From contig NZ_VTHK01000009.1 of NCBI RefSeq assembly GCF_009765355.1, forward strand, positions 124,001-188,000: a DNA stretch of 64,000 nt, written 5' to 3'. Both the position numbers and the translations under genes were made by a program. The notes beneath the pieces were generated by a model, which was given only the letters and a program-made list of their open reading frames with translations, made no database searches and was not told the origin of the DNA. Each line of letters opens with the position of its first letter. Position 1 is the first letter of the stretch. Positions 25,821 to 33,117 of the stretch are shown here, one piece after another. Source of the DNA: Amycolatopsis anabasis (GTDB lineage: Bacteria > Actinomycetota > Actinomycetes > Mycobacteriales > Pseudonocardiaceae).

Positions 25821-26288
25821 ATGCACGACCAGGCACGACGGCTGGCCCGCTCGCTTGACCGGACGATCGGCAACACCCGCGCCGAAGTGGCGCGCATGGC
25901 CGACGACCGGCAGGCCGTCCGCACCGCCGCCGAACAATCCACAAAGGACCTCGGTGAGCGGTGGCAGAAGCGGGCCACGGCGATCCGGCGCCGCGCCGAG
26001 GCCAGGCGCACGAACGCGTCCATGGCCGAGCGTGGTAAGCCCAAGATCATCGACTTCGGCTTCGAGGAGCCCGGCGAGCCGTCCGGGAATCCGTTGGACG
26101 ACATGGTGCGCAAGGACGAGGTGCGCGACGCGCGGGCCAACACCGCGACCCCGCTGGCCGAGGTACCACGCCCCAGGTACGCCCGGCGCCGCGGCGACCG
26201 CACCCGGTCCGCGCCAGCCCCGCGACACACCGACGCCCGGCACCACCGGTGGTCCGCGGCACCGCCGGAGAACGACACACGCCGCTGA
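25821..26288 (+). CDS. Basic coiled-coil protein of the type VII-like cassette
   Basis: 155 residues after CAAAGGACCGAGACC, 17 bp behind the previous gene, so the third gene of the operon. Residues 1-70 are a charged amphipathic helix (ARRLARSLDRTIGNTRAEVARM). The C-terminal half is Pro/Arg-rich and disordered. No family recognised; possibly a cytoplasmic chaperone or adaptor for the two preceding proteins, which is inference from position only. Confidence 0.65.
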   Translation: MHDQARRLARSLDRTIGNTRAEVARMADDRQAVRTAAEQSTKDLGERWQKRATAIRRRAEARRTNASMAERGKPKIIDFGFEEPGEPSGNPLDDMVRKDEVRDARANTATPLAEVPRPRYARRRGDRTRSAPAPRHTDARHHRWSAAPPENDTRR

Positions 26289-26303
26289 AGATGCTGCGCG
26301 TGT

Positions 26304-26957
26304 TCACGTTGCCGGGCCGGGTGTTCGAGCGCTTCGCGGCTCTCGCCACATGGGCTGGAGCCGGGGGCCGTGGTCGGGAAGCGGGATGGGGGTGCCGGTG
26401 CTGAGGAAGCCGTACCGCGCGTAGAGCGCGGCACTTCGCGTGGTGCTGGCTTCCAGATACGTCGGGTGCCCTTCGGCGTCGGACTGCCGGAGGCGGTGCC
26501 GGAGGAGGGCTCCTCCGATGCCGCGGCCCCGGCAGTGGGGGAGTACCGCCATGGAGGCGAGGTACCAGTGCGGGGTGCTGGGATGGTGGTCTGCGGTGTG
26601 CTGGAGCGCGGTGGCGAGTCGCTGGAGCGCGGTGCCCGGTTGGCTGCGGGCCAGCGCGCACAGGGCCGCGGCCTGGTGCTGGAGGGGGGCGGGCGAGTCG
26701 AGCCATTGCCAGGTGGATACGCCCTCGATGGCGCCGCCGGGTCCTTCCGCGACGAGGATTTCGCCGGTGCGGAGGGCGTCGGCGAGCCATTCCCGGAGCA
26801 GGCCGGCGGGTATTCCGGGGGAGTGCGGCTCGGCCGCTCTCACCCAGGCGCTGACGGCTTCGTCTTCGCCGGCGGCCGCGTACGCGGGCGCGATCTGGTC
26901 CAGCTCCGCCGGTTGCGCGGTGCGGACGGTGGGCTTCGCGTGGTTCGCTTCGGTCAT
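26304..26957 (-). CDS. GNAT family N-acetyltransferase
   Basis: 217 residues. Acetyl-CoA loop CRGRGIGGALLRHRL at about 145-158, preceded by HWYLASMAVLPH and followed by YLEASTTRSAALYARYGF. A Pro/Arg-rich tail extends past the fold. Converges with the type VII-like operon and diverges from the zinc-ribbon TetR. Confidence 0.9.
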   Translation of the reverse strand: MTEANHAKPTVRTAQPAELDQIAPAYAAAGEDEAVSAWVRAAEPHSPGIPAGLLREWLADALRTGEILVAEGPGGAIEGVSTWQWLDSPAPLQHQAAALCALARSQPGTALQRLATALQHTADHHPSTPHWYLASMAVLPHCRGRGIGGALLRHRLRQSDAEGHPTYLEASTTRSAALYARYGFLSTGTPIPLPDHGPRLQPMWREPRSARTPGPAT

Positions 26958-27030
26958 CGACTTGCTCCGTACATCGTAAGATCGCTGGCGTGAACCACAG
27001 TTACCCGTACAGTCGCGGGTGTTCGAGTAC

Positions 27031-27057
27031 TTTCGTCACGGAATCGGAGTGACGAAA
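27031..27057. promoter_or_regulatory. Perfect 9-bp inverted repeat TTTCGTCAC-N9-GTGACGAAA
   Basis: Lies in the GNAT/TetR divergent spacer and ends 12 bp before the TetR ATG. Arms are perfect; the 9-bp spacer makes a 27-bp element, a good size for a TetR-dimer operator. Confidence 0.6.
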
Positions 27058-27068
27058 AGGGGGTTCGG

Positions 27069-27908
27069 ATGAACTGCGTGTGCTGTGGCGCCGACCTCCC
27101 GGACACCGGCCGCGGGCGGCCGCGGCGGTACTGCGGCAGGTCTTGTCAGGCGCGGGCGTACCGGGCTCGCCGGGACGGCGCGGGTTCCCGCCGCGCCCCG
27201 GGTCCTCGACCGCGCCGGGCGCTGGCGACACGTGGCCAGCTGGATCGCGCCACCGTGGTGCTGGCCGCCGTCCGGCTCGCCGATGCCGAAGGGCTCTCCG
27301 CGGTGTCGATGCGCGAACTGGCGGCCCGGTTGGACATCGCGGCGATGTCGCTGTACCAGCACGTGTCCGGAAAGGACGATCTCGTCGGGGCGATGGTCGA
27401 CGCCGCGCTCGCCGGGTACCGGCCGCCGGATGCTTCCGCGGCCGGGTGGCGGTCGTTGCTCGAACACGAAGCGCGCCAGGAGTGGGCGGTCTACCGGCGG
27501 CATCCCTGGTTGCTGCGGGTGCTGGCGACGACGCGCCCACCCCTGGTCCGCTCGGTGCTGGAGGCGGTGGACCGTTCGATGACCGCCGTCGCCGGGCACG
27601 GTCTCGACCATCGGACCGCGCTGTCGGTGTATCTGCTGGTGAGCGGGTACGTGCAGGGCACGGCCCTGATGGGGGTCGCGGAAACCGAAACGGTCCGGGA
27701 AACCGGTGTCAGCGGTCCGCAATGGTGGAACACGCAGCTCGGGCGCCTGGCCGGAATGGCCGGTTCGGGCCACTATCCCTGGCTGTCCGAACTGGCCACC
27801 GCCGTACCCGACGGCGACGACCTCGAAAGCTGGTTCGAGTTCGGGCTGCACCGGGTGCTCGACGGGATCGCCGTGCTGCTGGCCGACGCGACGGGGACGT
27901 CGGCGTAG
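27069..27908 (+). CDS. TetR regulator with N-terminal zinc-ribbon-like domain
   Basis: 279 residues. Residues 1-35 form a small treble-clef/zinc-ribbon motif (CVCCGADLPDTG...RYCGRSCQARAYRAR) with CxxC and CxxxC pairs. A Pro/Arg linker and a TetR HTH at about 78-105 follow (LSAVSMRELAARLDIAAMSLYQHV), then a TetR_C_1-like C-terminal domain. The ATG is preceded by AAAAGGGGGTTCGG. The extra domain may add DNA contacts or sense metal/redox state; that is inference. Confidence 0.88.
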   Translation: MNCVCCGADLPDTGRGRPRRYCGRSCQARAYRARRDGAGSRRAPGPRPRRALATRGQLDRATVVLAAVRLADAEGLSAVSMRELAARLDIAAMSLYQHVSGKDDLVGAMVDAALAGYRPPDASAAGWRSLLEHEARQEWAVYRRHPWLLRVLATTRPPLVRSVLEAVDRSMTAVAGHGLDHRTALSVYLLVSGYVQGTALMGVAETETVRETGVSGPQWWNTQLGRLAGMAGSGHYPWLSELATAVPDGDDLESWFEFGLHRVLDGIAVLLADATGTSA

Positions 27909-27975
27909 CGGCGAGCCTGGAATCCGGTCGGACCTTCATTTCACGGCGGCTGACCCTGGCGATCCGGTTTCCGGT

Positions 27976-29313
27976 TTACCGGGGTCGGTGCCAGCGGGTT
28001 GTCTGTCGGAGCAAGGCCCGGCGGACCGGTTCGATCGAGACGAGCAGCAGGGTCAGCCCGCCGAGCAGGGCCGCCGGTACCGCGAGCGAGGGGGTCGCGG
28101 GACTGTCCAGGGCGGCCGGTTGGACGGTCGGACCGCCGTGGCCCGATCCCTGGTGTGGCTGCGCGGCGCCGGGCTGTCCGGCGGCGGGCGCGGCTTCGCC
28201 GCACGCGCCGGGGAAGGTCTGGCAGTAGGTCGGCCTGCCGCCGAGCGACTCGGATTTGAGCACCGCGTGGTCGACGGCCCTGGTGAAGGTGTTCGCTCCG
28301 GCTTCGAGGATCCGGGTGAAGTCCTCGGGACCGGCCGCGGGCGCCTTGCGGGTGCTCACCGAGTAGATGGTGTCGCCGTCGTTCATCGTGTGCGCCGGGC
28401 GGATGGCGCGGGCCAGGCCGTCCTGGGCGACCTGGGCCATCTTCTGGGCCTGCGGCGCGGTCAGCGTGGCGTTGGTGGCGACCACGCCGATGGTGGTGTT
28501 CTCGTCGATGCCGGGGTCGCGGGCGGTGTTCGCGCTGCCCGGTTCGCAGCCACCCGGCGGACGCCGGGTGTCTCCGAACTCGTTGCCGACCTCCAGATGC
28601 AGCCCGTACAGCTCGCAGCCGCGGGTTTCGTCGTAGGTCTTGCCGAACGAGTTGAGCACGACGAACGCGCCGACCGTGATGCCGTTGCCGAGATCGATGC
28701 TGGCGCTGCCCACGCCTCCCTTGAGGCGGACCCCGGGACCGTCGGTGCCCGCTCCGGTGCCGGCGCCGACGCTGCCCTGCGCGACCGGCCCGGCGTTCGC
28801 GGCTTTCGCCGCCTGGTAGCCGAAACCGTGATCAGGTGTGGTTTCCAGCGGGCGGGCGAAATCCTCGCCCTGGCCGAGGTCGTAGATGATGGCTCCGGCC
28901 ACACCCGGCACGGTCTTACCCTCCGCGTAGACGTGTCCGACCTTCTGCTCGCGCAGGTAGCGGGTAACCCCGTCGTAGGCGCCGAGCCCCATCCAACTGC
29001 CGCCGGAGAGCACCAGGCCGTGGAAAAACGCCTGGGAGGCCACCGGGTTGAGCGCGTCGGTGTTGACCGTTCCCGGCAGACCGCCGCGTACGTCGACCCC
29101 GGCCTGGGCGCCATCGCGCATCAGCAGCACGCTGGTGCCGGTGATGTTCGCGCGATCGGTGACCTGACCGACCTCGATGCCGGCGACGTCGGTGATGGTG
29201 TTGGTGCGTCCGGTGGCCTCATCGGCGGCCGCGACCGGGGCCAGCCCGGTCACGGCCAGGAGCCAGCCGGCGGCCGTGAGGGCCGCGACGGGCGGCTTTC
29301 GGAACGAGTTCAC
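27976..29313 (-). CDS. Exported P1 family (DmpA-type) peptidase with C-terminal membrane anchor
   Basis: 445 residues from the GTG at 29313 after GGGAGGGACT. Signal peptide to about residue 30 (APVAAA-DE). The body follows the P1/DmpA aminopeptidase pattern: TDVAGIEVGQVTD, RGGLPGT, VLSGGSWMGLGAYDGV, then IGVVATNATLT, whose Thr would be the N-terminal nucleophile exposed by self-cleavage. HTMNDGDTIYSVST follows. A Pro/Gly linker leads to one TM helix and a basic tail (about 410-445), so it probably faces outward from the membrane. Substrates of the family are N-terminal amino acids or beta-peptides. Confidence 0.85.
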   Translation of the reverse strand: MNSFRKPPVAALTAAGWLLAVTGLAPVAAADEATGRTNTITDVAGIEVGQVTDRANITGTSVLLMRDGAQAGVDVRGGLPGTVNTDALNPVASQAFFHGLVLSGGSWMGLGAYDGVTRYLREQKVGHVYAEGKTVPGVAGAIIYDLGQGEDFARPLETTPDHGFGYQAAKAANAGPVAQGSVGAGTGAGTDGPGVRLKGGVGSASIDLGNGITVGAFVVLNSFGKTYDETRGCELYGLHLEVGNEFGDTRRPPGGCEPGSANTARDPGIDENTTIGVVATNATLTAPQAQKMAQVAQDGLARAIRPAHTMNDGDTIYSVSTRKAPAAGPEDFTRILEAGANTFTRAVDHAVLKSESLGGRPTYCQTFPGACGEAAPAAGQPGAAQPHQGSGHGGPTVQPAALDSPATPSLAVPAALLGGLTLLLVSIEPVRRALLRQTTRWHRPR

Positions 29314-29378
29314 AGTCCCTCCCAAAATGACAATCCGTTCTGCCGCATCGACCACACTTTTTGCCTCCACACCCGTGG

Positions 29379-30788
29379 TCAACCGGTGCTCCGATGAATC
29401 GGCCAGGTCGATCCGGTTCCCTGTGTTCCCGCGGAGGACTCGGCGTTGCGCCGGGTTTTGGACCAGCCGTTGCGGCCACGCAGCAACCGGAACAGCGCGC
29501 GCCAAGACGTGATGTAGAAGGTGTAGATGTAGCAGGCGTAAGCCAGACCCATTCCGATTCCCCGCAGCATGTTCTTACTGCGTCGGCACCTGACTTGGTA
29601 GATCGGTCCCCAGATCGCGAACGGGGCGAGGCCGAACCAGGCGTAGACGGTGAACAGGATCCATGCCCCGTCGGAAATCCAGTGCCACATTCGCGCCGGG
29701 TCGCCCGCGGCGTGGAACAGCAGGACCAGGAACGGGATCGGGTAGATCAGCGAACCGAGCAACTGCATCCAGGGCTGCGCGAGGTAGTACATCATCTCCG
29801 CGGCGCCCAGCGTGGTCACGTGCGGTGAATCCCAGATCCGGCGGAGGTAACGTCCGCACTGCATGGTGCCTTGACCCCATCGGGTGCGTTGGGTGAGAAA
29901 CCGGCGCATGCTGTACAGGCCCTCTTGGGAGACGTGCGAGTCCACGGTGAACTCGGTGCGCCAGCCCGCGGTGAGCAGGTGGACGCCGAGTTCGAAGTCT
30001 TCCAGCAGCGAACCGCGCCACGGTGTTTTCTCGGTACCGGCGATGGAACGTAATGCGGATAATCTGGTGAACTGCCCGTTACCTCCCAGAGCGATGGTGC
30101 CGGTGAAACCGCGGGAGGTTTGGATCGCCGCGATCGCGGTCCGGAATTCCATGTCTTGGAGCTGAACGAGCTTGAGCCCGAATTGGCGTGACCACCACCC
30201 TTTTCGCGTGGGTTCGGTATTCCGGTTCCCCATCCAGACGTCCAGCTGCACCGCACCGATCTCGTCGTTGCCGAACAGGTGCTCCGCCGAGCACACGGCC
30301 AAGCAGTCGGGCGCCGGTTCGCCGTCCGCGTCGACGACGGCGACGATCGCCGTGTGCCAGGGAATGTGCTCGCCATACCATTCGGTCAACGCGCGATAAG
30401 CCGCGTTGAGCGCGTCTCCCTTGCCGGTGCGTGCCCGCGGTCTGCGCCGTCGCACGAGGTGGACGTGAGGGTCCGCGGCGCCGTCGCGCCGCCGCAACGA
30501 TTCCACGACCTGCGCGGTGTGGTCGTCGGAGTCGTCGTCGACCACCCAAATGTGTGCGGCGCCGAAGGTGGTCCGCAGATAGCGGACCGTCTTTCCGATC
30601 ACCGCCTCCTCGTCCCGGCAGGGCACGAAGAAGTGCCAATCGAAATCTTCTGGATTACCGGCCGGCGCCGGTTTGCGGCGCAGGTAAGGAACGACGATGA
30701 CGATCACGTATACGATGAACCCCACGCTGATCGTCATCGCGAAGGCCTGCGTGACGCCGAACAGAACCTGGAATGCCCCGGCGGTCAT
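29379..30788 (-). CDS. Membrane GT2 glycosyltransferase (cellulose/hyaluronan synthase-like)
   Basis: 469 residues from the ATG at 30788, which overlaps the upstream stop as ATGA. One N-terminal TM helix, then a GT-A domain: HFFVPCRDEEAVIGKTV, WVVDDDSDDHT, VDADGEP (metal-binding), LLEDFELGVHL and QRTRWGQGTM (the QxxRW-type motif). Three to four C-terminal TM helices end in a basic tail. This is the layout of processive, membrane-embedded polysaccharide synthases using UDP-sugars. Coupled to an exosortase-like gene and close to a UDP-GlcNAc 2-epimerase, so a surface glycan role is likely. Confidence 0.88.
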   Translation of the reverse strand: MTAGAFQVLFGVTQAFAMTISVGFIVYVIVIVVPYLRRKPAPAGNPEDFDWHFFVPCRDEEAVIGKTVRYLRTTFGAAHIWVVDDDSDDHTAQVVESLRRRDGAADPHVHLVRRRRPRARTGKGDALNAAYRALTEWYGEHIPWHTAIVAVVDADGEPAPDCLAVCSAEHLFGNDEIGAVQLDVWMGNRNTEPTRKGWWSRQFGLKLVQLQDMEFRTAIAAIQTSRGFTGTIALGGNGQFTRLSALRSIAGTEKTPWRGSLLEDFELGVHLLTAGWRTEFTVDSHVSQEGLYSMRRFLTQRTRWGQGTMQCGRYLRRIWDSPHVTTLGAAEMMYYLAQPWMQLLGSLIYPIPFLVLLFHAAGDPARMWHWISDGAWILFTVYAWFGLAPFAIWGPIYQVRCRRSKNMLRGIGMGLAYACYIYTFYITSWRALFRLLRGRNGWSKTRRNAESSAGTQGTGSTWPIHRSTG

Positions 30789-31336
30789 GACCCGGCTCGC
30801 TCGCGCCGGGGCCCACGGGTGCTCAACCAGACGAACAGGACGAGGGTTGCCGCGCCACCGAACAACTTCATCAGCGAGCCGAGCAACGTATGCGCCCAGT
30901 GGTCGCTGTCCTGGCCGAGCCAGTCGGCCAGTCCCACAATTGCCAGGACGTGCGCTTGACTGAGCGATATCAGGGCCACCGAAGCAATCGCCAGTGCGCA
31001 CAACAATCGTCGCGTGTTCCGCGGTCGCAGCCACAGCATGATCGTGGTTAGGAGAACGAGGGGAAGAATCATGAATACCGAGGAAACCTCCGGTGCCATC
31101 CGCAAGCCGAACCGCTGACCGCTGGCCAGGTGGAGGTGAACGGTTTCCTGCGCCCCGGCGACATGCACCGCGCGGGAGGTCAGCCACCGCAAGACAATCC
31201 CGGTGAGGTGCACTTCGAACGCGCGGTACGCACGTTCAGCGAGGACCAGCGCTACTGCCGTGCCGAACAAAGTGAAGACAGCCACCCGTTCCCGCAAATA
31301 GTGAGCCTTTCGCACGGGGACACCGGCCGCGGCCAC
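30785..31336 (-). CDS. Exosortase-like polytopic membrane protein (possible XrtP-type)
   Basis: 183 residues from the GTG at 31336 after GGGAGG (an upstream GTG at 31387 is possible). About five TM segments. The order resembles exosortases: APEVSSVFMILPL where family members have an E-C-S-G/S catalytic cysteine, then RRLLCALAIASVALISLSQAH where the conserved Asn/Arg pair is expected, then HWAHTLLGSL with the conserved His. Here the Cys position is Val and the Arg position looks like His, so the copy may be inactive, divergent or not an exosortase. Coupled to the GT2 gene. Confidence 0.5.
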   Translation of the reverse strand: MAAAGVPVRKAHYLRERVAVFTLFGTAVALVLAERAYRAFEVHLTGIVLRWLTSRAVHVAGAQETVHLHLASGQRFGLRMAPEVSSVFMILPLVLLTTIMLWLRPRNTRRLLCALAIASVALISLSQAHVLAIVGLADWLGQDSDHWAHTLLGSLMKLFGGAATLVLFVWLSTRGPRRERAGS

Positions 31337-31751
31337 GCTGAACCTCCCGTTCGTCCCGCCGACTGGCGGCGAGCCACACCCTATCACCGGAAACCTGACC
31401 GGGTGCTATTCGTTCCAGTTCATACGGCAGTCAATGCCCCCAGTTATGCTGGGTTTATATAGTTGATGTTCGTCCTAATGAGTGGTTGTTCCGCGGACGT
31501 GTACCCGTTCTTGTGCCGACGCGATAGAACAGGTCCTGCGGCACGCCGGCGGGCGTGGTGAGAGCGACACCCGTTTCTCCAATAGCGCCATCCGATAATT
31601 CGGAGGAATACGCCATGAAGGCATGAGCCCTGCATCCGGGTGAGTCCTTTGCGCCAATTGCCGCCACCGCGTCGCGTCCCGCCGCCGACGTCGGCCTTTC
31701 CCGCACACGATTATCCCGGATATCGCCCCTGAGTGGCAAAGGTGGTAACTG
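31337..31751. other. Long leader/promoter region between the divergent surface genes
   Basis: 415 bp between the exosortase-like gene and the sorting-signal peptide gene. Relatively AT-rich around 31440-31480 (TATATAG), a likely promoter. It includes a three-codon frame with an excellent ribosome site (31615-31626). No larger gene and no riboswitch I can name. Confidence 0.5.
31615..31626 (+). other. Three-codon minimal ORF (Met-Lys-Ala-stop) with ideal Shine-Dalgarno
   Basis: GGAGGA at 31602-31607 is 7 bp from ATG-AAG-GCA-TGA. It lies 125 bp upstream of the sorting-signal peptide gene on the same strand. Could be a leader that gates downstream translation or transcription, or a chance occurrence. 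Confidence 0.3.
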
Positions 31752-31937
31752 ATGTACAAGATGCCAGGAGCCGGTCTCGGCGCCGCGGGCGGCAGCGTGG
31801 GCGCGCTCGCCGCGACCGGGGCTGATTTCGGTTGGTGGCTGGCAGCCGGCGCTTTCCTGTGCGTGCTCGGCGTGCTGATGGTGATCGCCGCATATCGCCG
31901 GAATCGCCGCGCCTGCCACCGCGACGTTCAGCCATGA
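31752..31937 (+). CDS. Tiny sorting-signal-only peptide (LAATG, TM helix, Arg-rich tail)
   Basis: 61 residues; AAAGGTGG sits 7 bp before the ATG. A Gly/Ala-rich start (MPGAGLGAAGGSVGA) is followed by LAATGAD, a TM helix of about 20 residues and a basic YRRNRR tail. That is the tripartite architecture of a sortase/exosortase C-terminal sorting signal, here with almost no cargo and no N-terminal signal peptide. It is 22 bp from the epimerase gene and divergent from the exosortase-like gene. It may be a small membrane peptide processed and attached to a surface glycan; that is a hypothesis. Confidence 0.65.
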   Translation: MYKMPGAGLGAAGGSVGALAATGADFGWWLAAGAFLCVLGVLMVIAAYRRNRRACHRDVQP

Positions 31938-31959
31938 TCCGGTCATAGGGATTCCGGCG

Positions 31960-33117
31960 TTGGAGCTGATGCTGCTGGCCGGCACCCGGCCGGAGGCCGT
32001 CAAGATCGCTCCGCTCGCACTCGCGCTGGCGAGCCATCCGGCGCTGCGGCCGGTGATCGTGCACAGCGGGCAGCATCGCGGCATGGTCGAGCAGGCGTTG
32101 GAACCGTTCGGGCTGGCCGTGGACGTGTATCTCGATGTTCCGCCGCGCACCAAGGGAACTCAAGCCGAGCTCGCGTCGGCGGTGCTACCCGAGCTGGACG
32201 AACTGCTGGACCGGCACCGCCCGGCGGCGCTGGTGGTGCAAGGTGACACGGCGACCGTGCTGGCCGGCGCGCTTGTCGCGTTCTGGCACCGGATTCCGGT
32301 GGTGCACCTGGAAGCCGGGCTGCGCACGCATGATCTCGCGGCGCCGTTTCCGGAGGAGGGGACGCGGCAGATGGTCTCCCGGATCGCCGCGCTGCATCTG
32401 GCGCCGACCCCGGCCGCGGCGGCCGCGCTGCGCGCGGAAGGCATCTCCGCGCGGCGAATCGTGATCACCGGCAATACGGTCGTCGACGCGGTGCTGGCCA
32501 TCGCCGCTCGTAACCTGCCTGCTCGTGACCCCGCACTGGCGCTGCTGGAGATGGAGATCGCCGAGGGCGGCCAACGACTCGTGCTCGTGACCTCACACCG
32601 CCGCGAATCCTGGGGAGATCCCCTGGACCGCACGCTGGCCGCGGTGCGCTCGCTGGTCGCGGAACAGCCCGACGTGCAGGTCCTGTTCCCGGTGCACGCC
32701 AACCCGGCCGTTCGCGGTCAGGTGGAAACCCGGCTCGGCGGACTTCCGCGAGCCACGATCACCCGTCCGCTGGACTACCCCGACCTGATCCGCGCGCTAC
32801 GGCTGGCCGATCTGGTGCTGACCGACTCCGGCGGCATCCAGGAAGAGGCGCCCAGCTTCGGCACTCCGGTGCTGGTACTGCGCGAGGTCACCGAGCGCAC
32901 GGAAGCCGTCGATGCCGGCTGCGCCTGGCTGGTCGGCACCAAGCCCGCCTTGATCCTGGAGACCGCCACCCGGCTGCTGTCCGGCGCGCTGCGCCCGCAT
33001 ACCCGCGAAAACCCTTACGGCGACGGCGAAGCCGCGGCTCGTTCAGTCGCGGCCATCGAGCGATACCTCGCCCTCGCCGATCTGGAGACGCTCAAGCCGG
33101 GCCGAGGGTCTCGATGA
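31960..33117 (+). CDS. wecB: UDP-N-acetylglucosamine 2-epimerase (non-hydrolysing)
   Basis: 385 residues from a TTG at 31960 after AGGGA; ATG at 31969 is the alternative. Family motifs: LLAGTRPEAVKIAPL at the start, VHSGQHRGMV, VVQGDTATVLAGAL, VHLEAGLRTHD, FPEEGTRQMVSRIA, TGNTVVDA, TSHRRESWG, HANPAVR and LTDSGGIQEEAPSFGTPVLVLR. The enzyme interconverts UDP-GlcNAc and UDP-ManNAc in the cytosol for surface polysaccharides. Its 3' end overlaps the convergent CobT-like gene by 26 bp. Confidence 0.95.
   Translation: MELMLLAGTRPEAVKIAPLALALASHPALRPVIVHSGQHRGMVEQALEPFGLAVDVYLDVPPRTKGTQAELASAVLPELDELLDRHRPAALVVQGDTATVLAGALVAFWHRIPVVHLEAGLRTHDLAAPFPEEGTRQMVSRIAALHLAPTPAAAAALRAEGISARRIVITGNTVVDAVLAIAARNLPARDPALALLEMEIAEGGQRLVLVTSHRRESWGDPLDRTLAAVRSLVAEQPDVQVLFPVHANPAVRGQVETRLGGLPRATITRPLDYPDLIRALRLADLVLTDSGGIQEEAPSFGTPVLVLREVTERTEAVDAGCAWLVGTKPALILETATRLLSGALRPHTRENPYGDGEAAARSVAAIERYLALADLETLKPGRGSR

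Noticed and set aside
31388-31735. Possible riboswitch in the leader of the sorting-peptide operon
   Set aside because: I could not match any conserved riboswitch core; only the mini-ORF is reported.
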